Below, one piece after another: positions 1-12,179 of a DNA stretch of 64,000 nucleotides. Position 1 is the stretch's first letter. Each line of letters opens with the position of its first letter. Below the pieces are notes generated by a model. It ran no database searches. It saw only the letters and a program-made list of their open reading frames with translations, and was not told where the DNA came from. Origin of the DNA: Punctularia strigosozonata HHB-11173 SS5 (lineage: Eukaryota; Basidiomycota; Agaricomycetes; Corticiales; Punctulariaceae); the NCBI RefSeq assembly GCF_000264995.1, contig NW_006767445.1, positions 919,163 through 983,162 of the forward strand, given 5' to 3'. The translations under genes were made by a program, and so were the position numbers.

Positions 1-1659
1 ACGATAGACTCCTCCCGGGAGTCGCTCGTCGTCTCCATCCTCTCCGCCGGCACCTTCTTCGGAGCCTTGCTCGGTGCCCCCATGGCCGACATCGTCGGGC
101 GCAAGTGGGGCATCGTCTTCTCGTGCTTGGTCTTCTCCATCGGTGTCGCCATGCAGACCGCTGCGACTCAAATCGCGCTCTTCGTCGTCGGCCGCGTCTT
201 CGCCGGCCTCGGCGTCGGCCTCATCTCGACCCTCGTGCCCATGTACCAGTCCGAGTGGTGAGCCGACTTCATTAACTCCCCTGTCTTCCGCTCCGCGCCC
301 GAATGCTGACGTTTTCTTCTCTCCGGACCCCTCAGTGCCCCAAAGTGGATCCGCGGCGCCGTCGTGTCCGGCTACCAATGGGCCATCACGATCGGCCTCC
401 TCCTCGCCGCCATCGTCAACAACGCCACCAAAGGCCGCCCGGACCACTCTTCCTACCGCATCCCGATCGCCATCCAGTTCGTCTTCGCCGCCGTCCTCTC
501 CGCCGGCCTCGCCTTCCTCCCCGAGTCTCCGCGCTGGCTCGTCAAAAAGGGCCGCGACGCCGACGCCGCCGCCGCCCTCGGCCGCCTCACCTCCGTCCCC
601 GCCTCCGACGCCGCCGTCCAACTCGAGATCGCCGACATCCGCGCCAACCTCGACGCGGAGACCGCGCTCGGCGAGTCGTCCTACCTCGATTGCTTCCGCG
701 GCTCGGCCGGAAACAAGATCGGCCTCCGCACCTTCACCGGCATCGCCCTCCAGGCGCTCCAGCAGCTCACCGGCATCAACTTCATCTTCTACTACGGCAC
801 CACGTTCTTCCAGAACTCGGGGATCAAGGACCCGTTCCTGATCAGCATCGCGACCAACGTCGTCAACGTCGGCATGACCGTGCCCGGGATGTGGGGCGTC
901 GAGCGCTTCGGGCGACGCCGCCTGCTCCTCATCGGCGCGATCGGCATGTGCATCTGCGAATACCTCGTCGCCATCATCGGCGTCACCGTCTCCGTCAACG
1001 ACCACGCCGGCCAGCAAGCGCTCATCGCGCTCGTCTGCATCTACATCGTAAACGGCTATTTATTCCGCCTGCGCCGCTTTTTGTTTTTTTCGTTTCCGCT
1101 CACTTTTGGTTTTTTTTTTTTTTCTTGTCTAGGCCTTCTTCGCGTCTACATGGGGACCGATCGCCTGGGTCGTCATCGGCGAGATCTACCCGCTCAACAT
1201 CCGCGCCAAAGCCCTCTCCATGGCCGCCGCCTCGAACTGGCTCTGGAACTTCGGCATCGGCTACGCCACGCCCTACCTCGTCAACGACGAACCCGGTTCC
1301 GCCGGCCTAGGCTCCAAGGTGTTCTTCATCTGGGGATCGACCTGCCTGTGCTGCATCATCTTCACCTACTTCTGCATCCCCGAGGTAAATGAAACAGTTT
1401 TAAACCCGAGCTCCCCATTGCGCCTTTTACGAGGTTTCGAGTGATCTTTTTTTTCGCTGACGACTCGCCCGCTTTTTTTCTCCAGACCAAAGGCCTCTCT
1501 CTGGAGCAAGTCGATATCCTGTATCAGAACACTACTCCGCTCCGCTCCATCGCCTACCGCAAGCGGATCTTCGAGAACGACGTTCACGCGTCGGATCCTC
1601 ACGCGCTGGAGAAGATCCGCGACGAGCAGCACAACGAGCACGCCGACGAGAAGGTCTAA
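1..1659 (+). CDS. MFS sugar (hexose) transporter, 5' end outside window
   Basis: Plasma-membrane sugar:H+ symporter of the major facilitator superfamily, 3' part only. Exons 1-257, 336-1047, 1133-1384 and 1486-1659 join in frame. Visible hallmarks are the RVFAGLGVGL and VPMYQSECAP stretch of the early helices, PESPRWL at the end of helix 6, the QQLTGINFIFYYGTTFF helix-7 motif that contributes to the sugar site, and GPIAWVVIGEIYPL followed by IRAKA in helices 10-11. The C-terminal tail has the PE(V)-TKGLSLEQVD element typical of fungal HXT/RGT proteins and ends in a charged cytoplasmic tail. The start codon and first helix lie upstream of base 1. The family is certain; the substrate (glucose, xylose or another sugar) cannot be read from sequence. 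Confidence 0.93.
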
Positions 1660-2263
1660 TACAACCCATCGACGCGTTGGCGTGCTTGTTGGTCACGCGG
1701 GGGAAGAAACGTGGTGATGATAAGAGATAATAAGTAGCCATTGTGTTCCGCTTCTGTTTTGCAAGGAAAAAACGTAAAATCGGGGCAACGATTCCCAAAG
1801 ATAGGAACGCCGAGTTGTTGGCTCATGAGAACGGGCCGCAACTTGCGTTAGAACGTCGTCGAAGGTCGCTCGTCGTTCGTGGGTGTGGCATAAAATATTC
1901 AGAGCCCTTGTTCATTGTTGGAAAGCCAGAACGTGGTGGCCACTGGCGGCTGCGGCCAATGTTATCCCTTTTGTTCGGGCGTCGTGCTTCCATGTAAATC
2001 CTGGGGGACCGGTTGAGCGGTTGGACCCTTTCGTGGCCCAGCGTAGGTACGGACCCCGTCTACAAGCTCTGCCAGACGCTCGTTGTGCATGGCGAGATAT
2101 ACTAGCCAGCGTTCCTTGGCATGCTACACGCACCCAAGCAGTCCTCCTCCTCCTGTACGAACAGAATCAATGATGCACATGCATTTCGCAAAGGTGGAGG
2201 CGGACGCAGTGTCAATGATCTCTGCCGTGATCGGTGGGGCAGTACGTACTAGCCGAGAGGAGG
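1660..2263. other. Spacer between sugar transporter and HNH gene A
   Basis: I see no gene here. The last part (from about 2087) contains a 50-bp segment repeated at 5352-5399, and the final 60 bases resemble the sequence before the conserved box of the other HNH genes. Confidence 0.6.
2087..2136 (+). repeat. 50-bp direct repeat, copy 1
   Basis: Starts GCATGGC and ends GCACCCA. It is almost identical to 5352-5399; the differences are a GAG/A indel and one C/T. Here it lies upstream of intact HNH gene A; the other copy is joined straight to an HNH C-terminal coding fragment, so it marks a duplication breakpoint. Confidence 0.75.
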
Positions 2264-2328
2264 ACCGTGCGAAGTTTCTGAGCCTTTGTGGTTGACCACG
2301 ATCGCCACTTCCCCAGCCACCGTTGGCC
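2264..2328 (+). promoter_or_regulatory. Conserved upstream box of HNH gene A
   Basis: A 65-bp block beginning ACCGTGCGAA and ending CACCGTTGGCC, present upstream of all five HNH genes in the window in the same orientation relative to the gene. Its core at 2288-2299 is GTGGTTGACCAC, a dyad with 5-bp arms. About 40 bp downstream comes a TATA-like run (2369-2379) followed by GAGTGAGTGCGC, also shared with copies B and D. I infer a promoter with a dimeric transcription-factor site. Confidence 0.6.
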
Positions 2329-2434
2329 TACCTCGTCCGCATCTTGAGGCCACATAGAAAGGAACCAATTATATATATTGAGTGAGTGCGCGCTCTCTGT
2401 TCAATCCTCGTACACCCTGTCTGACATTCCAACC

Positions 2435-4783
2435 ATGCCTTCTCGCAAGAATAAGGGAAAGGCCAAGAAATCGTCTCGTCCTGACCCTGATCGCAACCCG
2501 TCTGAACTTGCGGTCGACACTGCTGAACCTGAGCGTCGTACTCCCGTCTCTCGCACCCCCTCTCAAGATTCACAGAAAGGTCTGTCGACGAACGCCGTTT
2601 ACGACTCGGATTCGAGAGCTAATCGTTCATAGACGCCACTCCCCCTCGTGACAAGAAGGGGAAGGGGAAGGCACTTCCACGCGCCGCTTCAAATCACAGC
2701 CCATCAAAAGCGGCTCTTCCTTCACTTGCACATCGTTTTACACAATCCCAACCAAGCTTTCATCGGGGACCAAACGGTTGGGCGATTTAAATTCGGAGCA
2801 TCAACGATTTGCGTACTCACTCTTATCCTCAGATCTTGTCGGTTCACGCTCACAAGCTGGTCCATCAGGCTCCGCTCTCCGCTCTACCACTGCATTTTCT
2901 TCGTCGGTGAACCCTTCAGGGGCGAACAGTGCCCAATCCGGTCCCTCGAATCCACCGCCGTCCGTTCCCGAAAGCTCCGCCCCTCGTCGCAGCACTCGAT
3001 CGAGGCGTAAACCTTGCCTCCCGTATTCGCCTGTGGAACATACACCGAAAGCGAACGAAGAATCAAGCGGGGAAGGGAGCTTAAGAGACGACCCTCACGA
3101 CGCTGAATATCGTCCAGAAGACTTCGTTACTCCTCCGCAGAGCCGTTCCGTTGTACTGGAAAAGGCGACACCGAAGGGAAACGTCAGCGGCAAGTCAGCC
3201 AGGCCACCTTACCTCAAGATGAACTACGCCGCGCACGTCGGCGAGGACGCCGCACACCGATGCGCTCTCCACTTGGATAAAGTGCCGAAGGGTACCATAC
3301 AGCTCTGCCATATCATCCCGCGTGCAGAACATGCCGATGTGGGTCACGTTCGGAAATCGCATTGCGCTCCATTACTCACCACTTAGCACGTCCCGCAGAA
3401 CCTCCAGATGCTTGAACGAGCTTGGCAGCTGCCCCAAGGCAGCTTCAACCAGGATACCCGCTGGGCCCAGATATACCGTATGTTACGAGCCCTTCAATTC
3501 AACGCGCGGTCACTCACTCTGCCTAGTGTGTTCTAATTACCACTGGGGGTTCGACCATGGCGGGTGGAGCTTCCTTCCAGATACCAACGTGCTGTGGGGT
3601 ATCCTCAAAGGTATCAATGGGAACCCTGAATTCACCGGTCAAGATACGTACAAGTATTGGATTTCAGTGCGTATTCGCTGATGCCCTTCGAGCATATCAC
3701 TGATAGTCATCGATGGTCTAGGAGGTGCAACGACTTCGTCAGCTCGGTACCCCTCCCAAATATTTCTTCATTCCTCTTCAGACACTCGATGATCGAATCT
3801 CCATTGGTCGTCTGAACCTCGCAAACCCAATCGTCGACGGTCACCACAAGTATGATTATATCAATGCACCCTACGATGAGATTACTATATCGTTACCTCT
3901 CCATCCGTTTCCGGTGATCGCGCACTTTATGAAGAGCTGGCAGATGCTGGACGCAGAATGCCAACAATCTATCGAAGGGCGCCTGAATGGCTCGCAACGC
4001 ATGCTCGTCACCGCAGCTAAGGCAATATGGGAGTGCTGGTGCCGAAAATCGGAGGGCCTCGACGACCCGCACAATTGGACCATCAAGGACGCCGATCATC
4101 AAGATGACGATCCAGGTAGCGGCGGCGGTAATGACTATGGTGACGGCGATGGCAAGGACGACGTCGATAACGATGCCAACGCTGGCGGTCGCGGCGAGGA
4201 CCATGGGGCTGGCGGTCGTGCGCCACAAAACGACGCTGGACCTTCGGCACAACCTGGACACGGTGCAGATCCCAATCAGCTCGGCGGTGCCTTGGCTACT
4301 ACGGCTAACCGTACCCTGGTCGACCCACGCGCCATAGATAACATACCCAAGAAAAGCAAGGCTATCGCCGCTTGCGCGCCGAGCGGTGATGTTCCACCTA
4401 TTGCCGGCGTGTTGAAGCCGTCGAGCGCCGCAGCACCATCCTACTTCTACTGCTCGTGCTGCCCACCGAGCGCGGATGTAGATGTAGAGGAAAGCGAGGA
4501 CGATGACTATAATCCTCTTCCTGAATACGCACCTCAGGTCCAGACCGATATCTCAGTGTGGGCCGCAAGCGTTCAAGATGACGAGGACTCCGTTCGCGGG
4601 CGCGTTAAATCGCAGGCACGTCTACGAACGTCCTCAAAGCGGGACAGTACCCTCGAGGCGTATGCTCTCGAAAAGGCGCGCTCGCCTCCGCATGACCCGG
4701 ACTGGACAAAATGGGAAGCCGACACACGTAGGAAGTGGAACAAGGTACTGCGGCCTTTGAAGCGTCGGAAAACTGTGAAATGA
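2435..4783 (+). CDS. HNH_2-type nuclease-domain protein, copy A
   Basis: Putative nuclear protein with an HNH_2-like (PF13391-type) nuclease fold. Exons 2435-2579, 2633-2776, 2833-3338, 3399-3477, 3527-3666 and 3722-4783 join in frame to 691 residues. The N-terminus is basic and low-complexity (MPSRKNKGKAKK). The HNH core runs RCALHLDK, then LCHIIPR, then, over two introns, LCSNYHWGFDHGGWSFLP. The second Cys of the usual CxxC is His here. A conserved second domain (EVQRLRQLG to FPVIAHFMKSW) is followed by an acidic Gly/Asp linker, a C-x-CCPPS motif, and a basic tail with DWTKWE and LRPLKRRK, probably a nuclear signal. The start is the ATG after the shared TATA element. It is almost the same as copy D, which lies 15 kb away on the other strand. 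Substrate and biological role are unknown. Confidence 0.78.
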
Positions 4784-4976
4784 TTTTGTGCTTGGCCCTA
4801 CTGGCGGACTATATGCACTGTATCTACTTCTAATGGACATCATTGTTTACTTATGGTCGGGCGGACTTGAGCATATATTACACGCTCTCATCGGTACACT
4901 CGCAATTGAGGAGGATCCTTTGATATGTGTAACTCACAGAGACCTTACGATAGGTCAATAGTGCCACGGTGCAGGG

Positions 4977-5106
4977 CTACATCTCTCGAGGAGCTGCTCA
5001 AACGTGCAGAAGCTACTAAGGAAGAGATGGTCTTTCCTACAGATCCGAAGGCGGGAGAGTACAAGATTGAAGAGGTGACGCTCGCTGGACTTACAAGTAT
5101 AAGATC
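4977..5106 (+). pseudogene. NmrA-like gene fragment downstream of HNH copy A
   Basis: The frame reads LEELLKRAEATKEEM followed by PTDPKAGEYK. It matches the last exon of the NmrA-like genes in this window (EELLKRAKAVKEEI, LPDPKAVEFK). Only about 40 residues remain, with no promoter, start or NAD-binding domain. It lies in the same orientation as HNH gene A and inside the duplicated unit. Confidence 0.7.
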
Positions 5107-5230
5107 CGCCCGAAACGGATATTCCGACGTGAGCGGATGCCGCAAGGCGGTTCCCGAGCCGGGTGTCCGTGAGATGCCTTCGCCATGACCATCGACCAGG
5201 CCGTCAGCGCCTCAGCTATACGTGATACGT
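5102..5230. repeat. End block of the HNH direct duplication, copy A
   Basis: About 130 bp (contains GACGTGAGCGGATGCCGC) that recurs at 8889-9023. With the upstream box it defines the edges of a roughly 3-kb direct duplication that includes HNH genes A and B. Confidence 0.75.
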
Positions 5231-5351
5231 CTTGCATGACAGCTAAATTCAATACGATAGACCAGCTTTGCTCACGGTTGCAACGTCTTCCGGATCCGCT
5301 TCAGGGGAAGAGCCTTTTCGGGCAGGAGGCTCCGCTCGGCTGGCCGGCATT

Positions 5352-5399
5352 GCATGGCAATATACTAGCCAGCGTTCCTTGGCATGCTACATGCACCCA
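5352..5399 (+). repeat. 50-bp direct repeat, copy 2
   Basis: Second copy of the segment at 2087-2136. Its right edge runs without a gap into the HNH C-terminal fragment that follows. Confidence 0.75.
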
Positions 5400-5689
5400 G
5401 CGAGGATGAAGAGTTTAATCCCCTTTCAGACTACGCGTCCCGGGCCCGAATCAATATTGCAGCATGGGCCCTCAACATCAAAGAATGTCAAGATTACCTT
5501 TGTAGCCAGGGTATGAAGTTGGCTCCGCCGAGGACATCGCCCAAGTGGGACAAGACCCTCGCGGCGTATGTTGCAGAAAAGGCGCGCTCTTCCCCGCATG
5601 AACCAGATTGGACGAGATGGAAGGCGGATATCCGTGAGAAGTGGAACGGTGTAGTGCGGTCTCCAAAGCGTCGTAAAGTATTGTCGTGA
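5400..5689 (+). pseudogene. C-terminal fragment of an HNH-family gene
   Basis: An open stretch that starts in mid-gene: SEDEEFNPLSDYA, then PPRTSPKWDKTLAAY, then SSPHEPDWTRWK and a final KRRKVLS with a stop. The PPRTSPKWDK motif is shared with copy E and absent from A, B and D, so it derives from an E-like gene. The HNH domain, start and promoter are missing. It lies between copies A and B and does not belong to the duplicated A/B unit. Confidence 0.75.
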
Positions 5690-6090
5690 TACTACTTTAT
5701 TTCACTCATGTAACTCAGCCAGGATAGGCGTCGTCATCAGAGAACGTAATAGGGTCGGCACATGCTGGTGTGTGTCGAGACTGTGGTGTTGACCGTGGCG
5801 TGTAGATAATCTCCGTGAGACGTTAAACAAAGTTTGCCACCCGTGGGTTGATAATAACCTGGAACCAATTGAATCATGTCTTGGCCACTAGTAGTGAGTG
5901 CGAATCTGCGTCCACATGCTCTACCAGGCGCCCATTCTATGGCTACGTCAGCTATGATTTACAGAATACGATTTAGTAAATAAACCGGATCCTCAAGCCA
6001 TTCAATCATGAATACTCAATCCCCAGCTGCGGCCTGAGATCAGTGCGCACTGATGTGATCGGGGGCGCTAGCGCTGTGAACACTGCCGAG
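5690..6090. other. Spacer before HNH copy B
   Basis: I recognise no gene. The last 60 bp (GATCAGTG...GATCGGGGGCGCT) match the sequence upstream of copy D. Confidence 0.5.
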
Positions 6091-6154
6091 ACTGTGCGAA
6101 TTTACGAGCCTTTGTGGTTGACCGCGATCGCCACTATCCGAGCCACCGTTGGCC
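6091..6154 (+). promoter_or_regulatory. Conserved upstream box of HNH gene B
   Basis: Same block as before copy A. The core at 6114-6125 reads GTGGTTGACCGC, one mismatch from the dyad. The TATA-like run and GAGTGAGTGCGC follow near 6195-6215. Confidence 0.6.
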
Positions 6155-6259
6155 TATCACATCCGCATCTTAAAGCCACGTAGAAGTGATCATTTATATA
6201 TATTGAGTGAGTGCGCACTCTTTGTGCAATCCTCGTACATCCTGGCTGACGTTCCAACC

Positions 6260-8574
6260 ATGCCTTCTCGCAGGAATAAGGGAAAGGCGAAGAAATCGTC
6301 TCGTCCTGACCCGTCTGAACTTGCGGCCAACACTGCTGAACCCGAGCGCTGTAATCCCGTCTCTCAATCTCCCTCTCACAAGTTACAGAAATGTCTGTCG
6401 ATGAACACCGTTTACGACTCGGAATCGGAAACTAATTGTTCACAGACGCCACTCCCCCTCGTGACGAGAAAGGGAAGGGGAAGGAATCTCCACGCCCCGC
6501 TTCAAATTACAGCCCGTCCAAGCCAGCTCTTCCTTCACTTGCACATCATCTTACACGATCCCAACCAAGCTTTCTACCAGGGTCAAAAGGTTGGTCGAGT
6601 TCGATTCGGGGCATCAACGATTTGCATACTCACTCTTATACTCAGAGCTCAACGATTCACAGTCACACGCCGGTCCATCAGGCTCTGCTAGCGGCTCTAC
6701 CACTGCATTTTCTTTGTCAGTGAACCGTTCAGGTGCGAACAGTGCCCAAACTGGTCCCTCGAATCCGCCACCGTCCGTTCCCGAAAGCTCCGCCCCACGT
6801 CGTAGCACTCGATCGAGGCGTAGACCTTGCCTTCCGTATTCGCCGCTGGAGCATAAACATAAAGCGAAGGAAGAATAAAGCAAGGAAGGGAACTCCAGAG
6901 ACGACCCTCACGACGTTGAATATCATCCAGAAGCCTTCGTTACTCCTCCGCAGAGCCATTCCGTCGTACTGGAAAAGGAGACACCGAAGGGAAACGTCAG
7001 CGGCAAGTCAGCCAGGCCACCTTACCTCAAGATGAACTACGCCGCGCACGTCGGCGAGGACGCCGCACACCGATGCGCTCTGCATTTGGATAAAGTGCCG
7101 AAGGGTACCATACAGCTCTGCCATATCATCCCGCGTGCAGAACATGCCAATGTGGGTCACGTTCGGACATCGCATTGCGCCCCATTACTCACCACTTATC
7201 ACGTCCCGCAGAACCTCCAAATGCTTGAACGAGCTTGGCAGCTGCCCGAAGGCAGTTTCAGCCAGGAAACCCGCTGGGCCCAGATATACCGTAAGTCATG
7301 AGATCATCAACTCGACCCGCGGTCACTCACTCCGCATAGTGTGTTCTAATTACCACTGGGGGTTCGACCATGGTGGATGGAGCTTTCTTCCAGATATGGA
7401 CGTATTGTCAAGTATCTTGAGCGCAATTGAAGGGGAACCCGAATTCACCGGTCACGATGCATACGAGTACTGGCTTTCCGTGCGCATTTGTTCACGTACT
7501 TTGAGCACGTCACTTATACTGACTTTTCTTTTGGTTTAGGAGGTGAAACGACTTCGTAAATCCGGGGCCCCGCCCAAGTATTCCTTCATTCCTCTTCAGA
7601 CACTTGATGACCAAATTTCAATTGGTCGGCTGAACCTCGAGACCCCGATCGTCAATGGCCACCATAAGTATGATTATATCAATGCACCATACCATCAGAT
7701 CAAAATATCGTTACCTCTCCATCCGTTTCCGGTGATCGCGCACTTTATGAAGAGCTGGCAGATGCTGGACGCAGAATTCCAACAATCTATCAAAGGGCGC
7801 CTGAAAGGCTTGCAGAAAATGCTCATCGTTGCCGCTGAGGCAATATGGGAGTGCTGGTGCGCAAAATCGGAGGGCCTCAATGACCCGCACAACTGGACCA
7901 TCAAGCACGCCGGTCATCAAGACGATGGTCAAGGTAGCGGCGGCGGCAATGACTATGATGACGGCGACGGCGAGGACGACGGCAACGCTGGCGGTCGCGG
8001 CGAGGATCATGAAGCTGGTGGTCGTGCACCCCAAAACGCACAACCTGGCCACGGTGCAGATCCCAATCAATTAGGCGGCGTTCTGGCTACTACGGCCGGC
8101 CGTACCCTGGTCGACTCACGCGCCATGGATATCATACCCAAGAAAATCAAGGCCATCGTCGCTTGTCCGCCGAGTGGTGATGTTCCACCTATCGCCGGCG
8201 GGTTGAAGCGGTCAAGGTCCACAACACCATCAGACTTCTACTGCTCGTGCTGCCCACCAAGCGCGGATGTAGAGGTAGAGGAAAGCGAGGACGAGGACTA
8301 CAATCCTCTGCCTGAATACGCACCTCAGGGTCAAACTGATATTTCGGTGTGGGCTGCGAGCGTTGAAGATGGCGAAGACTCCGTTCGCGGGCGCGTTAAA
8401 TCGCAGGCACGTCTGCGAACCTCCGCAAAGCGGGACAGAACCCTCGAGGCGTATGCTCTCGAAAAGGCGCGCTCGCCTCCGCGTGACCCGGACTGGAAGA
8501 AATGGGAAGCCGACACACATAGGAAGTGGAACAAGGTACTACGCCCTCTGAAGCGTCGGAAAACTACCAAATGA
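6260..8574 (+). pseudogene. HNH_2-type nuclease-domain gene, copy B, one in-frame stop
   Basis: Same six-exon layout as copy A (first exons 6260-6392, 6446-6589, then from 6646; last exon 7540-8574). In exon 3 a TAA at 6876-6878 replaces the Ser codon found in A and D, after about 170 codons and before the HNH core. All downstream exons stay open and keep RCALHLDK, LCHIIPR, NYHWGFDHGGW and the KRRK tail, so the damage is recent or a sequencing error. The last exon is 27 bp shorter than that of A, and part of that difference is in the acidic Gly/Asp linker. Promoter box and TATA are intact, so a transcript is likely. I call it a young pseudogene. Confidence 0.72.
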
Positions 8575-8888
8575 TTTTGTACTCGAACCACTAGCGGCGG
8601 ATTGTATACACTATATCTACTTCTAATGGTCATCATTGCTTACCTATGGTCCAGTGGACTTGAGCATATATTACATGCTGCCATCGGTAACTCGCAGTTG
8701 AGGAGGATCCTTTGATAACGTTACGCAGAGACAAGAGACCTTACGATGGGTCAATAGCGCCACGGTGCAGGGTAAAGCGCAAGTCAACTATAAGTCTCGA
8801 GATAATGACTTCTTCGGAACGTTGTTAAGGCTGCGATGGGGTGGTTATGAACGTGAACGTCAAAGACGCCAGAGATACTTGTATTATG

Positions 8889-9023
8889 AGATCCACCCGA
8901 AACGGAGATGCCGACGTGAGCGGATGCCGCAAGGCAATTCCCGAGCCGGGTGTTCGCGAGATGAACTTGCCTTCGCTATGACCATCGACCAGGCCGTCAG
9001 CGCCTCAGCTATACGTGATATGT
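8889..9023. repeat. End block of the HNH direct duplication, copy B
   Basis: Counterpart of 5102-5230, about 90% alike by eye. Marks the right edge of the duplicated unit. Confidence 0.75.
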
Positions 9024-9261
9024 CATGAACACCCGCACATCTCGTCGTCTCATACGCAGCCCAATGAGTAAGTAAACAACAGCTGGTCCTTCTCCCGTTC
9101 CTCGCGCTGACCGGGTTGCCGGCTTGTTCGGTCACCTAGAATCCTTTTTGCCGTACACGCTTACTCACGCGCGCTGGCTGATTCATGCGGACGACCCTTT
9201 GCACGCCATACCCAGCAATCTATCCGTACCCGCCACTCCCACCTCCGATGATGAGACCTCG

Positions 9262-9268
9262 CTATAAA
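9262..9268 (+). promoter_or_regulatory. TATA box of the OYE gene
   Basis: TATAAAA about 90 bp upstream of the OYE start codon. Confidence 0.55.
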
Positions 9269-9352
9269 AGCCTGTGGGGTTAATCGCGACCAGAACCCAA
9301 CCGGATCTCTCCTTATCAGCCCTGATCGTCTTACCACCCCGCACCCGTTCAG

Positions 9353-10812
<1,460 letters not shown>

Positions 10813-12179
10813 ACGACCGACGTAGAGAATTCCCCAGCAAAGCTTTAGAGGAATGCTGGAACTGAACATGTAGATTGATCTGATGGTCTATCTATACATA
10901 TTGATTATTCGTGGAGTTTCTAAATGGATGCATGACGACGCATCGCCGAGGCATGCGGAAGGCTGTCAGATGGTGTGTGTTTTCCGCATTCCGTATCAGA
11001 GCCATCGCTACAGCCATCACCGTCATGGGAAACTACAGGCGGAACGGGACGCAGGAGGACGCAGGACCTGGATCCAGCTTTATCGAAATCTTTCCGTTTT
11101 GCGCACTCCGGTACCCTATGTACCCCTGTGGCGGGCATTCTGGCTGGAATAAGCTTGAGGATGTCTCGTGTTGTTCGAGCGAGCAGGTTCATCAGACACG
11201 ATGCGACGAGATCAAACAATTAATCCCCGTTAGCAGCCGTTAGCTCAGCAGCATATGATCGGCGCCTCCCGTGGGGGGGGGGGGGGTACCTTGATTTCAA
11301 CCGTAGCATTATTAGTGCAGCCGGGGTCATCGGACGCATAAGATTGGCTGGAGAAGGCGGAAATGACACCTACCGGAGCTTGGCTCGATAACATGAAGCT
11401 GCTGGGCGACGGCGCCTCTCTCATTCTTCTGGCGGCTGTCTCATAAAATGCTGGTCCCCTCCAGACCGAGAGGTACGCGACGAAGAGAGAGACAGGAGTA
11501 CCTGTAGCCCCACCCCGATCACTGCCACCACGTGTAACGTCGGTGTCCAGACCGCGCGATTCTCCTCCGTCGTGATCCAGGCTGCATACTGAGACCCCCA
11601 GAGAGAGGTGGCGCGTTGGACACCCTGCCACACCATTTGGGCAGGAGGTGGAGGTGCCCCACCTCGACCGGAGGCTGGCTGAGCAAGCCCCTATTCATGT
11701 ATTCCCAATAAGGCAACTTCTTCGGGCGAAGCAGCCCAGCCCCGTTCCTGGGAGGCGTTGCGTACCTGGAACCAAAAACGGCGCAATCATCAAGGCAATG
11801 ATCATCGCTACAATCGCTCTTCCATCTTTTCCGCCTGCTTTACGCTGTCGTACCAGGACGACACAATATCCTGCTTGACTGCTCTCCGACGTGTTGCTCG
11901 TCGACGGGTTTACGGACATGATACGTAGGCGCCCGTCTGGCGCGGCGGAGGTCGACAGGTGTTTTATTCCCGCCGGTCCTTTCAGCCGCAAGCACCAGGC
12001 ACCCAACCAGGCACCGCGAACCTTATTTCTCAAGGGTGACGTGCCGCCCGTCACCAGCGTTATAAGGCGGTGACTATCCACACCGAACTGAAACATCCAT
12101 CCCATTTTCCGCCCTACATACCAGCCCCCCGTCCCCCCCCCGCTCCGCGTAACCGCTACCACTACGAAACCTACCAATC
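10813..12179. other. Spacer between OYE copy 1 and the repeat-peptide gene
   Basis: I see no convincing gene. It holds a homopolymer G run (about 11274-11286). A minus-strand reading at 11421-11900 has hydrophobic stretches but no complete, recognisable protein. A TATAAGG element at about 12060 probably serves the gene at 12180. Confidence 0.5.

Noticed and set aside
303-1310. Other long open frames within the sugar transporter
   Set aside because: Low-complexity Pro/Arg/Ser translations typical of wrong frames; the transporter frame explains the region.
2264-9023. HNH units as a DNA transposon or homing element
   Set aside because: The repeated unit has no terminal inverted repeats or target duplications that I can find, and unit edges differ between A/B and D. 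The HNH genes do not sit inside introns or other genes. Segmental duplication explains the data.
11274-11286. Poly-G run as a functional element
   Set aside because: A single homopolymer without conserved context; possibly a sequencing artefact.
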